From assembly GCF_900106035.1 (NCBI RefSeq), contig NZ_FNUC01000004.1:1550001-1614000 (forward strand): a stretch of 64,000 bases of DNA. The letters run 5' to 3'. Made by a program: the position numbers and the translations under genes. The notes under the pieces were generated by a model. It searched no databases, was not told where the DNA came from, and saw only the letters and a list, made by a program, of their open reading frames with translations. Positions 16,780 to 24,989 of this stretch are shown here, in pieces (position 1 is the first letter of the stretch; every line of letters begins with the position of its first letter). The DNA is from Jiangella alba. GTDB lineage: Bacteria; Actinomycetota; Actinomycetes; Jiangellales; Jiangellaceae.

Positions 16780-17319
16780 ATGCGCAAGATCATCGAGTCG
16801 ACCTTCATCACGCTCGACGGCTGCATCGGCGAGCCGCACGTCTGGGGCCAGCCGTACTGGGACGAGCAGCACGCCAGCTACAACGCGAAGCTGGTCGACG
16901 GCTCCGACGCGATGCTGCTGGGCCGCGAGACCTACGACGGCTTCAAGGACGCGTGGACGTCGCGGGCCGGCGACCCGGTCGCAGACCGCATGAACGCGCT
17001 GCCGAAGTACGTCGCGTCGCGGACGCTGACGGGCGACCTCGAATGGAACGCCCGTGCGCTGGAGGGCGACGTCGCCGAGGCCGTCGCGGCGCTCAAGCAG
17101 CAGCCCGGCGAGAACCTCATCAAGTACGGCACCGGCGAGTTCGACCGCACGCTGCTCGAGCACAAGCTGGTCGACGAGTACCACTTCTGGACGTACCCGG
17201 TCATCGCCGGTGGCGACGGGTACCGGCTGGGCGACGGCTTCGACCTCACCCACCTGAAGCTGATCGACCAGACCATCTTCGACTCCGGGATCATCGTGGG
17301 CGTCTACGCACCCAAGTGA
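16780..17319 (+). CDS. RibD C-terminal/dihydrofolate reductase-family protein
   Basis: A 179-residue relative of the bacterial RibD C-terminal domain. MRKIIESTFITLDGCIGEPH opens the protein; MLLGRETYDGFKDAWTSRAG and KYGTGEFDRTLLEHKLVDEY are the nucleotide-binding and helix segments. It differs in subgroup from the gene at 9372. ATG 16780 is supported by CCAGGAGG. It is divergent from the DUF1801 pseudogene, and its last 16 bases overlap the convergent SARP gene. Function beyond probable NADPH-linked reduction is unknown. Confidence 0.8.
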   Translation: MRKIIESTFITLDGCIGEPHVWGQPYWDEQHASYNAKLVDGSDAMLLGRETYDGFKDAWTSRAGDPVADRMNALPKYVASRTLTGDLEWNARALEGDVAEAVAALKQQPGENLIKYGTGEFDRTLLEHKLVDEYHFWTYPVIAGGDGYRLGDGFDLTHLKLIDQTIFDSGIIVGVYAPK

Positions 17320-20300
17320 CCCGGCCCCGTGCGCGGCCGTCCGGCGAGTTCCCGGGCGGCCGCGTTGGTCATGCGCGTGCCGTCGGCGACGGCCGCCTCG
17401 AACGCGGCGTCGTCCTGTACCGATCGGACCAGCGCCGCGACGCGCTCGGACTCCAGCCGCTCGGCCGGTGACAGCGGGAAGCCGACGGCGTCGCGGGCGG
17501 CCTGGGTGGCGCCGAGCACGACGGCGGCATCGTGTGCCGCGCCGGACAGCGCCAGCGCGGCGGCCGCCCCTTCCAGCGCGGCGGTGTGGTCGCGGCCCGC
17601 GGAGATCTCGACGCCGGCATCGTGGGCGCGCAGGTGCAGGTCGAGCGCGGCCGCGGCGTCGCCACGGCCGGCGGCGAGCAGGCCGAGCTCGTTGAGCACC
17701 ATCGGCGCGTAGAACGCGGTCCCGGCGGTCTCGGACTGCTCCTCGGCGCCGCGCAGCAGGCGGGTCAGCAGCTCCTCGGCGGCGTCGAGGTCGCCGGCCC
17801 GGCGGGCGGCGAAGCTCACGCTGAGCGACGCGAACACCTGCGCGGAGCGGCCGCTGTGCTCGGCCGCGAGCCGCAGCGCCCGCTCGCCGTGCTCGCGGGC
17901 GGCGAGGTTGTCGCCGGTCTGGACCTCGATCCAGGCCAGCCACGACAGCACGCCGGCGACCTCCGGCCACAGGCCCAGCGCCTCCGCCCGGGTCAGCGCG
18001 TCGGCACACAGTCGTCGCGCGCGGTCGTAGTCGCCGGTGAGGTCGGCCTGCCCGATCAGCCAGTCGGTCGCCTGCAGCACGCCCCAGCCGTCGCCGAGCT
18101 CGGTGAAGATCCGCACGGCCTGGGACGCCGTCGCCTCCATCGCGGCCGCGTCGCCGTTGACGTGCGCGAGCCGCCCCCGCAGCGTCAGCGCAGCGGCCTC
18201 ACCCCAGCGGTTGCCGGTCGTCGCGAAGCCCTCGGTGGCGCGGTCCAGCAGCCGCTCGGTGACGGCGGCGTCGCCGAGGTCGAACGTGGCGTGGCAGAGG
18301 AACCACTCCGCGTGTGCCCGGCCGGCCGGGTCGTCGGCCGCGTCGAACGGGCGCAGCGCCGCCTCGCACCGCTCGGCCCAGTCGTGCTGGTCGCCCTGCA
18401 GGATGGTGATGCCGGTGTGCCAGGTGAGCGCCCGGCCTCGGACGGCGGGCGGCGCCTCGCCCGCGATCGCCAGCGCCGTCTCCAGCGCCCGGCGGGCCTC
18501 CGTCGGCCGGCCGCGCAGCAGCCGGTACCACGTCAGCGCGCCGGTCAGCCGCAGCGCCAGCTCGGCGTCGCCCAGCCGCTCGGCGGTGTCGAGCGCCGCG
18601 CGCTGGTTGGCCGACTCGACGTCGAGCGTGTGCAGCCATGCGCCCTGACGGTGACCGCGCAGCTCCGCGTCGGCCCGCTCGGCCAGGCCGGTGTAGTAGC
18701 GGGCGTGCCGGGCCCGGATGACGGCGTGCTCGCCGGACTCGTGCAGCCGGTTGACGCCGTACGCGGCGACGGACTCCAGCAGCCGATAGCGCGGCCCGTC
18801 CGCCCGTTCGTCGACCACGACCAGCGACCGGTCGACCAGCCGGGCCAGCAGGTCGAGGACGTCGAGGTCGCCGTCGTCGGCGCACACCGCCTCCGCGGCC
18901 GCCAGCGTGCAGCCGTCGGCGTGGACGGCCAGTCGCCGGAGCACGGTCTGCTCGTCCGGCTCCAGCAGGTTCCAGCTCCACTCGATGGCCGCGAGCAGGG
19001 TGCGCTGCCGGGCCGGCCGGTCGCGCGGCCCGCTGCCGAGCGCGCGGAAGCGGTCGTCCAGGCGCTCCAGCAGCGTGTGCACGCCCAGCGCGCGGACCCG
19101 GGTCGCGGCCAGCTCCAGCGCGAGCGGGATGCCGTCGAGGCGCCGGCACAGCTGGGCCACGGCCGGGCCGGTGGACGCGTCCAGCGTGAAGCCGCGCGCC
19201 GACGCCGTCGCCCGCTCGACGAACAGCCGTACTGCGCCGGACTCGGCGAGCTGGTCGTCGGCGTCGGGCAGGTCGAGCGGCGGGACGTCCCAGAGCACCT
19301 CGCCGCTGAGCCCGAGCGGCTCGCGGCTGGTGGCCAGGACGGTGACGCCGGGCGCGGCGCGCAGCAGCCGGTCGGCGAGCGCCGCCGCGTGCTCGACGAG
19401 GTGCTCGCAGTTGTCCAGGACCAGCAGCATCCGGCGCTCGTGCAGCGCCTCGGCCAGCCGGTCGGCCGGGGTGGCCGGTCGCTCGCCCGGCTCGGCGGCG
19501 TCGCGGATGCCGAGCGTGGCCATCGTCAGCTCGGCGATGTCGTCGACGGCGCGACGGGGATGCGGCCGCTCCAGCGCGGCCAGCTCGACCAGCCAGCCGC
19601 CGTCGTCGTAGCCGTCGGCCAGGGGGTGCGCCGCGGCCGTCGCCAGCCGGGTCTTGCCGACGCCGCCCGGGCCGGTCAGCGTGATCAGCCGCTCCTTGCC
19701 CAGCAGCTCGCGCAGGTCCTCCAGCGCGGCGTCGCGGCCGATCAGCGGGACCGGCGGCGGCAGGTTGGTGCGGGCCCGCCGCCGCTCCGGCGCCGGGGCC
19801 AGGCTCGGATCCTGTTCGAGGATGGCCTGGTGCAGGGCGGCCAGGTCCGGGCCGGGGTCCAGCCCCAGCTCGTCGGCCAGGCCGCGGCGGAACTCCTCGT
19901 AGCCGTCCAGCGCCTCGTGCTGCCGACCCGCCCGGTAGAGCGCGCGCAGGTGGACGGCGCGCAGCCGCTCGCGGAACGGGTGATCGGCGACGGGCGCGGC
20001 CAGCTCGGCGGCCAGGACGGTGTGCTCGCCCAGCTCCAGCCGCGCCTCGGCCAGCAGCTCGACCGCGGCCAGCCGGCGCTCCTCCCAGCCGGCGGCGACG
20101 GTCGCGGCGAACTCGTGGTCGGCGAAGTCGGCGAGGGCCGGGCCGCGCCAGAGGCCGAGCGCCTCCGACAGCAGCTCCTTGCGCCGGGCCGGGTCGCCGG
20201 CGTCCTGGGCGCGGGCCACGAGCTCGGCGAAGCGGGCGACGTCGACGGCGCCGGTCTCCAGCGCGTAGCCGGGAGCGCGGGAGACGACGAGGTCGCGGGC

Positions 20301-20546
20301 GCCCGGCTCGGCGTCGTCGAGCGCCTTGCGCAGCTGCGACACCCGCACCTGCAACGCGGCGCCCGGGTTGGCCGGCGCGTCGTCGCCCCAGACGTCGTCG
20401 GCCAGCCGGTCGGCCGACACCGTGCGGCCCTGGTGCACGAGGAGGTCGGCCAGCAGCGCTCGTACCTTCACCCCCGGGACGGTGACGCTGCCGCCGTCGT
20501 CGGTCCAGACGGCCAGTGGGCCGAGGACACCGAAACGCATGCGCAC
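17304..20546 (-). CDS. AfsR/SARP-type regulator with NB-ARC and TPR
   Basis: A 1080-residue multidomain activator. Residues 1-95 form an OmpR-type winged helix (VKVRALLADLLVHQGRTVSA, LQVRVSQLRKALDD). Residues 96-250 form the bacterial transcriptional activation domain (ALYRAGRQHEALDGYEEFRR). The NB-ARC ATPase follows, with Walker A GPGGVGKT at about 292-299, MLLVLDNCEHL as Walker B and GIPLALELAATRV. Beyond about 650 come helical repeats of TPR type (AALTLRGRLAHVNGDAAAME and similar). Such proteins switch on secondary-metabolite or stress genes, but no biosynthetic cluster adjoins it, so its target is unknown. The start is ATG 20546 or ATG 20540. Confidence 0.88.
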   Translation of the reverse strand: MRMRFGVLGPLAVWTDDGGSVTVPGVKVRALLADLLVHQGRTVSADRLADDVWGDDAPANPGAALQVRVSQLRKALDDAEPGARDLVVSRAPGYALETGAVDVARFAELVARAQDAGDPARRKELLSEALGLWRGPALADFADHEFAATVAAGWEERRLAAVELLAEARLELGEHTVLAAELAAPVADHPFRERLRAVHLRALYRAGRQHEALDGYEEFRRGLADELGLDPGPDLAALHQAILEQDPSLAPAPERRRARTNLPPPVPLIGRDAALEDLRELLGKERLITLTGPGGVGKTRLATAAAHPLADGYDDGGWLVELAALERPHPRRAVDDIAELTMATLGIRDAAEPGERPATPADRLAEALHERRMLLVLDNCEHLVEHAAALADRLLRAAPGVTVLATSREPLGLSGEVLWDVPPLDLPDADDQLAESGAVRLFVERATASARGFTLDASTGPAVAQLCRRLDGIPLALELAATRVRALGVHTLLERLDDRFRALGSGPRDRPARQRTLLAAIEWSWNLLEPDEQTVLRRLAVHADGCTLAAAEAVCADDGDLDVLDLLARLVDRSLVVVDERADGPRYRLLESVAAYGVNRLHESGEHAVIRARHARYYTGLAERADAELRGHRQGAWLHTLDVESANQRAALDTAERLGDAELALRLTGALTWYRLLRGRPTEARRALETALAIAGEAPPAVRGRALTWHTGITILQGDQHDWAERCEAALRPFDAADDPAGRAHAEWFLCHATFDLGDAAVTERLLDRATEGFATTGNRWGEAAALTLRGRLAHVNGDAAAMEATASQAVRIFTELGDGWGVLQATDWLIGQADLTGDYDRARRLCADALTRAEALGLWPEVAGVLSWLAWIEVQTGDNLAAREHGERALRLAAEHSGRSAQVFASLSVSFAARRAGDLDAAEELLTRLLRGAEEQSETAGTAFYAPMVLNELGLLAAGRGDAAAALDLHLRAHDAGVEISAGRDHTAALEGAAAALALSGAAHDAAVVLGATQAARDAVGFPLSPAERLESERVAALVRSVQDDAAFEAAVADGTRMTNAAARELAGRPRTGPGHLGA

Positions 20547-20583
20547 ACCCTAACCACGGGCCGGGGTTCGTTAGCGTGGCCGG

Positions 20584-21114
20584 ATGGTCATCGAAGTGCG
20601 TGAGTACGACCCCGCGTGGCCCGCGCTCGCCGAGGCGGCCGCCGACGAGCTGCGGGCGGCGCTGCCCGGGGTCCTGCAGGAGCTGGAGCACATCGGCAGC
20701 ACGTCGGTGCCCGGGCTCGCGGCGAAGCCGATCATCGACCTCATGGCGTCGGTGCCCGCGCTGGACGCCGTCACGGCCCGCGAGAACGCCCTGCTCGCGC
20801 TGGGGTACCGGCGGCTCGACACCGGCATGACCGGCCGGCTGTTCTACCCGCGCGACGACGCCACCGGCCGGCGCACCCACCACCTGCACGTCGTCACCGC
20901 CGACACGTGGGACACCCGCAACGAGCGGCTGCTCCGCGACCACCTGCGCGCCCACCCCGACGCGGCCGACCGGTACGGCGCGCTGAAGCGCGACCTCGCC
21001 ACCCGCACCGACGACTCCGACGAGTACACGCGGGCCAAGACCGCGCTGGTCCAGGAGCTGGTCGACGCCGCGCGGGCCGGTCGCGGACTCCCGTCGGTGT
21101 CCGTCTGGGAGTGA
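20584..21114 (+). CDS. GrpB/UPF0157 family protein
   Basis: A 176-residue GrpB-family protein related to nucleotidyltransferases. The signature is VREYDPAWPALAEAAADELR, then HIGSTSVPGLAAKPIIDLMA with the acidic/GS site at residues about 38-57, and HHLHVVTADTWDTRNERLLR. Members lie beside many different genes and their substrate is unproven. It is divergent from the SARP gene with 37 bp between starts, so the two share a short promoter region. Confidence 0.85.
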   Translation: MVIEVREYDPAWPALAEAAADELRAALPGVLQELEHIGSTSVPGLAAKPIIDLMASVPALDAVTARENALLALGYRRLDTGMTGRLFYPRDDATGRRTHHLHVVTADTWDTRNERLLRDHLRAHPDAADRYGALKRDLATRTDDSDEYTRAKTALVQELVDAARAGRGLPSVSVWE

Positions 21115-21141
21115 TGTCCGGGGGCGGGGCTACGATCTGGC

Positions 21142-21891
21142 ATGGCCGTGCGTATGGAGGAACGGTTCGACGGCGACGACCTCGACACCAGCGTCTGGTG
21201 TCCCTTCTACCTGTCCCACTGGAGCTCGCGCGCCGAGTCGGCCGCCACCTACACCGTCAGCGACCGTGAGCTGCGGCTGTCGATTCCGCCGACGCAGGGC
21301 CTCTGGTGCGCCGACCGCCACGACGAGCCGCTGCGGGTGTCGGCGCTGCAGACGGGCGCGTTCTCCGGGCCCGCCGGCAGCACCGCCGGGCAGCAGCCGT
21401 TCGTGCCCGGGCTCACGGTGCGCGAGGAACAGCCGCCGTTCTGGGGGTACACGCCGACCTACGGGCGGTTCGAGGCGCGCCTGCGCGGCGTCGTCACGGA
21501 GCGGTCGATGGTGGCGTTCTGGCTGTCGGGCATCGAGGACCGGCCGGAGCGGTCCGGCGAGATCTGCGTCATGGAGGTGTTCGGGTCCGCCCCGCACGAC
21601 GTCGGCATGGGGGTGCACGCCTTCCGCGACCCGCTGCTGAGCGAGGACTTCGCGACACCCTGGCTCGACCTCGAACTCGCCGACTTCCACCTCTACGGCG
21701 TCGACTGGCGCCCCGGCCGCCTCACCTTCAGCGTCGACGGTCAGGTCGTTCGGGTGGTGCACCAGGCGCCGAGCTACCCGATGCAGCTCATGCTCGGCGT
21801 GTTCGACTTCCCCGCCCGCGGCGGCTCCGAAGGCGCCGTCCCCGAGCTCGTCGTGACGCACGTCAGCGGCGAGCCGCTGCCCGCGGTCTAG
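21142..21891 (+). CDS. GH16-like protein with altered active-site motif
   Basis: A 249-residue concanavalin-A-like jelly-roll protein resembling glycoside hydrolase family 16. TYGRFEARLRGVVTERSMVA and DFHLYGVDWRPGRLTFSVDG are typical GH16 strands. The catalytic motif, normally E-x-D-x-x-E, reads E140-I-C142-V-M-E145: both glutamates are kept but the central aspartate is Cys. There is no signal peptide, so it would be cytoplasmic, which is odd for a beta-glucanase. Either a non-glucanase subgroup or an inactive binding protein is likely. ATG 21142 or ATG 21154 (MEERFDG) could be the start. Confidence 0.65.
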   Translation: MAVRMEERFDGDDLDTSVWCPFYLSHWSSRAESAATYTVSDRELRLSIPPTQGLWCADRHDEPLRVSALQTGAFSGPAGSTAGQQPFVPGLTVREEQPPFWGYTPTYGRFEARLRGVVTERSMVAFWLSGIEDRPERSGEICVMEVFGSAPHDVGMGVHAFRDPLLSEDFATPWLDLELADFHLYGVDWRPGRLTFSVDGQVVRVVHQAPSYPMQLMLGVFDFPARGGSEGAVPELVVTHVSGEPLPAV

Positions 21892-21905
21892 GCGGGCGGG
21901 CGGGC

Positions 21906-22583
21906 GTGCAACGCTTGCTCGGCGGATCGGCCAGCCCGGCCGGGTGGTGGGTGTCGTATCTGCAGGCCCCGTTCGACCAGGTCGTCGCGGCGGTGTGGCA
22001 CGGCACGGTGCGGCGCCGCCGCTGGTGGCAGCGCGGCTTGCCGCCGTACCCCGCCTGTCTCGAGGCGCTCGAGCCGTTCACCGTGCCCGTGACGCGCTAC
22101 CTCGTCGTCGGGTGCGGCGAGACCTGGACGGCGCTGATCGACAACAACGCACTCGGTGGCGAGCCGAGCATTGCGGGCCCCGTCGCGGCCGTGCTGCCCG
22201 GCGTCCTCGGGGTGACCGCCCTGCATTCGCCAAGGCGGGGACCCGGGCACGGCGGGACCCAGCTGCGGGTCGCACGGCATGGCGACGCGCCGTCGCAGGT
22301 GCAGGAACGATCGCTCTGCGCGGACTGCGCCGACGGCCGGTGGAGCTGGTACGAGGACGGCGACCCACTGCCGTTCGAGCGACCCGAGCTGTATCGGGCC
22401 CGCCTGATCAAGCAGCGGTTCAACCGCGCCATCCTGATCGAGTACCTCAGCGCCCTCGGCATCCGCGCCGACGACGACGCGTTCTACGGCGGGCCGGTCG
22501 CGATGGTCGACCTGCCCCGATTCGGACGCGAGGTCGTGCGGAGCCGCCAGGAGGCGCTCGACTGGCTCGAGGTCCACGACTGA
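21906..22583 (+). CDS. Conserved hypothetical protein
   Basis: A 225-residue protein of unrecognised family, starting at GTG 21906 (GGCGGGC lies just before). It begins VQRLLGGSASPAGWWVSYLQ, with Trp-rich N-terminal sequence and YLVVGCGETWTALIDNNALG in the middle. A CADCADGRWSWYEDGDPLPF stretch carries two Cys. The C-terminal helices are RARLIKQRFNRAILIEYLSA and EVVRSRQEALDWLEVHD. The layout resembles small immunity-like proteins that accompany polymorphic toxins, but no toxin gene is near, so I give no function. Confidence 0.6.
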   Translation: MQRLLGGSASPAGWWVSYLQAPFDQVVAAVWHGTVRRRRWWQRGLPPYPACLEALEPFTVPVTRYLVVGCGETWTALIDNNALGGEPSIAGPVAAVLPGVLGVTALHSPRRGPGHGGTQLRVARHGDAPSQVQERSLCADCADGRWSWYEDGDPLPFERPELYRARLIKQRFNRAILIEYLSALGIRADDDAFYGGPVAMVDLPRFGREVVRSRQEALDWLEVHD

Positions 22584-22609
22584 CGCCGGGTCGTCCTTAT
22601 GCTGATCCG

Positions 22610-22897
22610 GTGGAGCTGGAGTTCAGCGGCGAGATCTGGCACTGGCGCGGCCCGTCGCCGTTTCATTTCGTCACGGTGCCGGCCGACGAGAGCGCCGAGC
22701 TGGCCGAAGCGGCGGCGATGGTGACGTATGGCTGGGGAATGATCCCGGTGAAGGCCCGCATCGACGGCACCGAGTGGACCACGTCGCTCTACCCGAAGGA
22801 CGGCGGCTACCTCGTCCCCCTCAAGGACGTCGTCCGCCGGGCCGAGAACCTGCGGGTCGGCGACGTCGTCACGATAAATCTGTTCGTGGATGTCTGA
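22610..22897 (+). CDS. DUF1905 protein
   Basis: A 95-residue single-domain DUF1905 protein. It begins at GTG 22610 with VELEFSGEIWHWRGPSPFHF, then YGWGMIPVKARIDGTEWTTS and GGYLVPLKDVVRRAENLRVG, ending GDVVTINLFVDV. This matches the whole family length. DUF1905 is a small beta-barrel of unknown role, sometimes fused to a bacteriocin-protection YdeI domain, which is absent here. It lies 26 bp after the previous gene. Confidence 0.8.
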   Translation: MELEFSGEIWHWRGPSPFHFVTVPADESAELAEAAAMVTYGWGMIPVKARIDGTEWTTSLYPKDGGYLVPLKDVVRRAENLRVGDVVTINLFVDV

Positions 22898-22920
22898 GCG
22901 GCGCGCCAGGATGGGGGGCC

Positions 22921-23322
22921 ATGACGACCTTCGAGTGGCGCGGCCCGTTCACCAACGCCGAGGCGAACGCCCTGCACGCCGACGCCTTCGACCACCGGCC
23001 CTTCGACGACGACTGGCACGCGCAGCTCGACCGCCACAGCGTCGGCTGGGTCACGGCGCGCGCAGACGGCGACCTCGTCGGCTTCGTGAACGTCGTGTGG
23101 GACGGGTTGGTGCACGCGTTCATCCAGGACACCGCGGTGGCGGGCCGGGCGCAGCGGCAGGGCATCGGCGTGGGGCTGATCGCCGTGGCCCGCGACAACG
23201 CCAGGGCCGCCGGCTGCGAATGGCTGCACGTCGACTTCGCCGACCACCTGCGCTCGTTCTACTTCGACGCCTGCGGCTTCAGCCCGACGAACGCCGGCCT
23301 GATCCAGCTGAAGGGGGAGTGA
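22921..23322 (+). CDS. GNAT-family acetyltransferase
   Basis: A 133-residue minimal GNAT enzyme. The acetyl-CoA loop RAQRQGIGVGLI lies near residue 78, preceded by AFIQDTAVAG. The second half reads NARAAGCEWLHVDFADHLRS and FYFDACGFSPTNAGLIQLKG. ATG 22921 follows GGATGGGGGGCC; the preceding DUF1905 gene ends 23 bp earlier. The acceptor is unknown. The 3' end overlaps the convergent membrane-protein gene by 44 bp. Confidence 0.8.
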   Translation: MTTFEWRGPFTNAEANALHADAFDHRPFDDDWHAQLDRHSVGWVTARADGDLVGFVNVVWDGLVHAFIQDTAVAGRAQRQGIGVGLIAVARDNARAAGCEWLHVDFADHLRSFYFDACGFSPTNAGLIQLKGE

Positions 23323-24013
23323 CGCCGGCCGCCTCTCTGGTCCGTTCGGGTAGCAGCAGCACGGCGCCGACGAGGAAGCAGATCGCGCCGATGAAGGTCT
23401 GCGTGTTGGCCCGCGCCGCGTCGTGCACCTCGCCGGTGAGCGGGTTGATGTAGCCCGCCACGGCCGAGACGCCGAAGGCGATCGAACCGATCAGGTTGGT
23501 CAGGGCGATCCACCACGACCACGACCGCGGACGCCAGGCGGCCCAGCCGTGGCAGGCCTCGTACCAGGCCAGGAGGCTGGCGACGAGGAAGCAGACCGAG
23601 CCGATCGCGTCGGGTCGCCAGAGGTGCTGGTGCTCGGTCTCGGCGGACAGGTTGGCCGCCATGGCGACGCCCGTGCTGACGTTGAAGTACAGCGTCCCGG
23701 CCAGTTGAACGGCGGTGGCCCACCAGTCGATCCGCCCGGGCTGGTAGACGAAGAAGCGCCGGTCCGCCGGGCCGGCGTCGACCGCCTCCCGGTAGGCCAG
23801 GAACGAGGCCGACGTGAAGAACAGGGAGCCGACGAAGTAGGTGGCGGTGTCCCACCGGGTCCCGACGGCGCTGACGTACGCGGGCACGGACCCGACCGCG
23901 AACAGCACCGACCCGATGGCGAAGAGCACGGCGATCCACCAGCCGCGGGCCCTGGGCGCCCACCACGTGGACCCCGCGGGGGCACCGGTGCTCGAGCCGC
24001 TCCGCCTGGACAT
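23279..24013 (-). CDS. YrhK-like membrane protein
   Basis: A 244-residue protein with six hydrophobic helices in three pairs: WWIAVLFAIGSVLFAVGSVP and YFVGSLFFTSASFLAY; WWATAVQLAGTLYFNVST and AIGSVCFLVASLLAWYEA; WWIALTNLIGSIAFGVSAVA and FIGAICFLVGAVLLLPE. Each pair follows the WW...GS..F pattern of the YrhK family, so the protein looks like three repeats of that unit. Function is unknown. ATG 24013 or GTG 24028 could start it; neither has a good ribosome site. Confidence 0.7.
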   Translation of the reverse strand: MSRRSGSSTGAPAGSTWWAPRARGWWIAVLFAIGSVLFAVGSVPAYVSAVGTRWDTATYFVGSLFFTSASFLAYREAVDAGPADRRFFVYQPGRIDWWATAVQLAGTLYFNVSTGVAMAANLSAETEHQHLWRPDAIGSVCFLVASLLAWYEACHGWAAWRPRSWSWWIALTNLIGSIAFGVSAVAGYINPLTGEVHDAARANTQTFIGAICFLVGAVLLLPERTREAAGVTPPSAGSGRRSSG

Positions 24014-24085
24014 GGTCCATGATGTCACCGAAACCGACGGTGGAGACCGTGCTCGAGCCCGGGGAATGCGGGGTGCGGCAGCTCG

Positions 24086-24159
24086 TGGAGCGGGTGACGG
24101 GAATCGAACCCGCGTTATCAGCTTGGGAAGCTGGAGTTCTACCATTGAACTACACCCGC
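24086..24159 (-). tRNA. tRNA-Gly (anticodon CCC)
   Basis: Read leftwards from 24159, the acceptor arm GCGGGTG pairs with CACCCGC. The D arm is GTTC-AATGGTA-GAAC. The anticodon loop TTCCCAA gives anticodon CCC, decoding GGG, and the T arm is CGGGT-TCGATT-CCCG. U73 is followed by an encoded CCA at 24088-24086. The top pair of the anticodon stem (27-43) is a C-A mismatch. No integrase or duplicated 3' end is seen beside it. Confidence 0.93.
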
Positions 24160-24281
24160 AGATGCCGCCCGTAGAGGCGGCACGACGCCGAGCATACCGG
24201 TTCTCCTGGGTGGTGCACACATCCCCGGCTGTCGCCGCCGCCTGACGCCGTCTCCACACCATCACGTTCTCGGCTCACCCC

Positions 24282-24316
24282 TTGACAACCCGGCAAACGA
24301 TAGATTTTATAAAATC
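24282..24316 (+). promoter_or_regulatory. Promoter and operator of carboxylate operon
   Basis: A perfect -35 TTGACA (24282-24287) is followed after 17 bp by TTTTAT (24305-24310). The -10 lies inside a perfect 14-bp palindrome, GATTTTATAAAATC (24303-24316), that ends one base before the ATG at 24318. Transcription would start at or within a base or two of the ATG, so the mRNA would be leaderless, and the GntR product would block its own promoter. The AT-only core is striking in this GC-rich setting. Confidence 0.75.
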
Positions 24317-24317
24317 C

Positions 24318-24989
24318 ATGATTGGCGGGAAGGTCTCCAGGGATGCGCTCAGCGACCGGGCCTACGAGATGCTCAGGGCGCAGATCATCGATCACCGGCT
24401 GGCGCCCGGCCAGCGGCTGACCATGGAGCGGCTGTCCGCGCTGCTCGACGTCAGTCATACGCCGATCCGGGAGGCGTTGAACCGGCTCGTCACCGAGCGT
24501 CTGGTGAGCGTCGAGCCGTACAAGGGCTTCCGCGTCACGGACCTGCTCGACGAGAACGAGCTGCGGCAGCTGTTCGACGCCCGGTCGGTGATCGAGCAGG
24601 GCGCGCTGCGCACGGCCGTCGACCACCTCGACGACGAGACGGTCGACGAGCTGCGGCAGATCGTGGAGAAGCTGGACGGCGTCGCGGGGGCGCCGGAGCT
24701 GGACATCCAGGCGTTCAACGAGCTGGACGCGCAGTTCCACCGGGCCACCGTCGCCGCGGGCGGGAACATCTTCCTGCTCGACGCGTTCGACGACCTGAAG
24801 GTGCACGTGCAGGTCGCCCGCCACTACCAGGGCCGCTCGGTCGGTGAGGCGCGCGAGGCGCAGGCCGAGCACCACGCGATCTTCGCCGCGCTCATCACCC
24901 GCGACGGCCCCGCGCTGCTCAGAGAGGCCGCCGCTCACGTCGAGAACGTGTTCCGCCGGCTGCAGCAGCCCGAGGAGGCGCAGCAGTGA
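24318..24989 (+). CDS. GntR/FadR-type (FCD) regulator
   Basis: A 223-residue regulator of the FCD branch of GntR. The winged helix is SDRAYEMLRAQIIDHRLAPG then RLSALLDVSHTPIREALNRL (about residues 10-70). The FCD effector domain has FDARSVIEQGALRTAV, FNELDAQFHRATVAAG and AEHHAIFAALITRDG, with the usual metal-binding Asp/His set. It is the first gene of the nine-gene operon and overlaps the next by 4 bp. FCD proteins commonly sense a carboxylic acid, which fits the TRAP transporter downstream. ATG 24318 is fixed by the operator and promoter just before it. Confidence 0.88.
   Translation: MIGGKVSRDALSDRAYEMLRAQIIDHRLAPGQRLTMERLSALLDVSHTPIREALNRLVTERLVSVEPYKGFRVTDLLDENELRQLFDARSVIEQGALRTAVDHLDDETVDELRQIVEKLDGVAGAPELDIQAFNELDAQFHRATVAAGGNIFLLDAFDDLKVHVQVARHYQGRSVGEAREAQAEHHAIFAALITRDGPALLREAAAHVENVFRRLQQPEEAQQ

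Noticed and set aside
17304-20546. Secondary-metabolite gene cluster controlled by the SARP regulator
   Set aside because: No polyketide, peptide, terpene or other biosynthetic genes lie next to it.
17532-20603. A 1023-codon open frame antisense to the SARP gene, and similar long antisense frames elsewhere
   Set aside because: They arise from the very high GC content (few stop codons in shadow frames), have Arg/Gly/Pro/Ala-rich low-complexity translations, and lie fully over genes with clear domains.
24086-24159. tRNA-Gly as the attachment site of an integrated element
   Set aside because: There is no integrase, no repeated tRNA 3' end and no change in base composition beside it.
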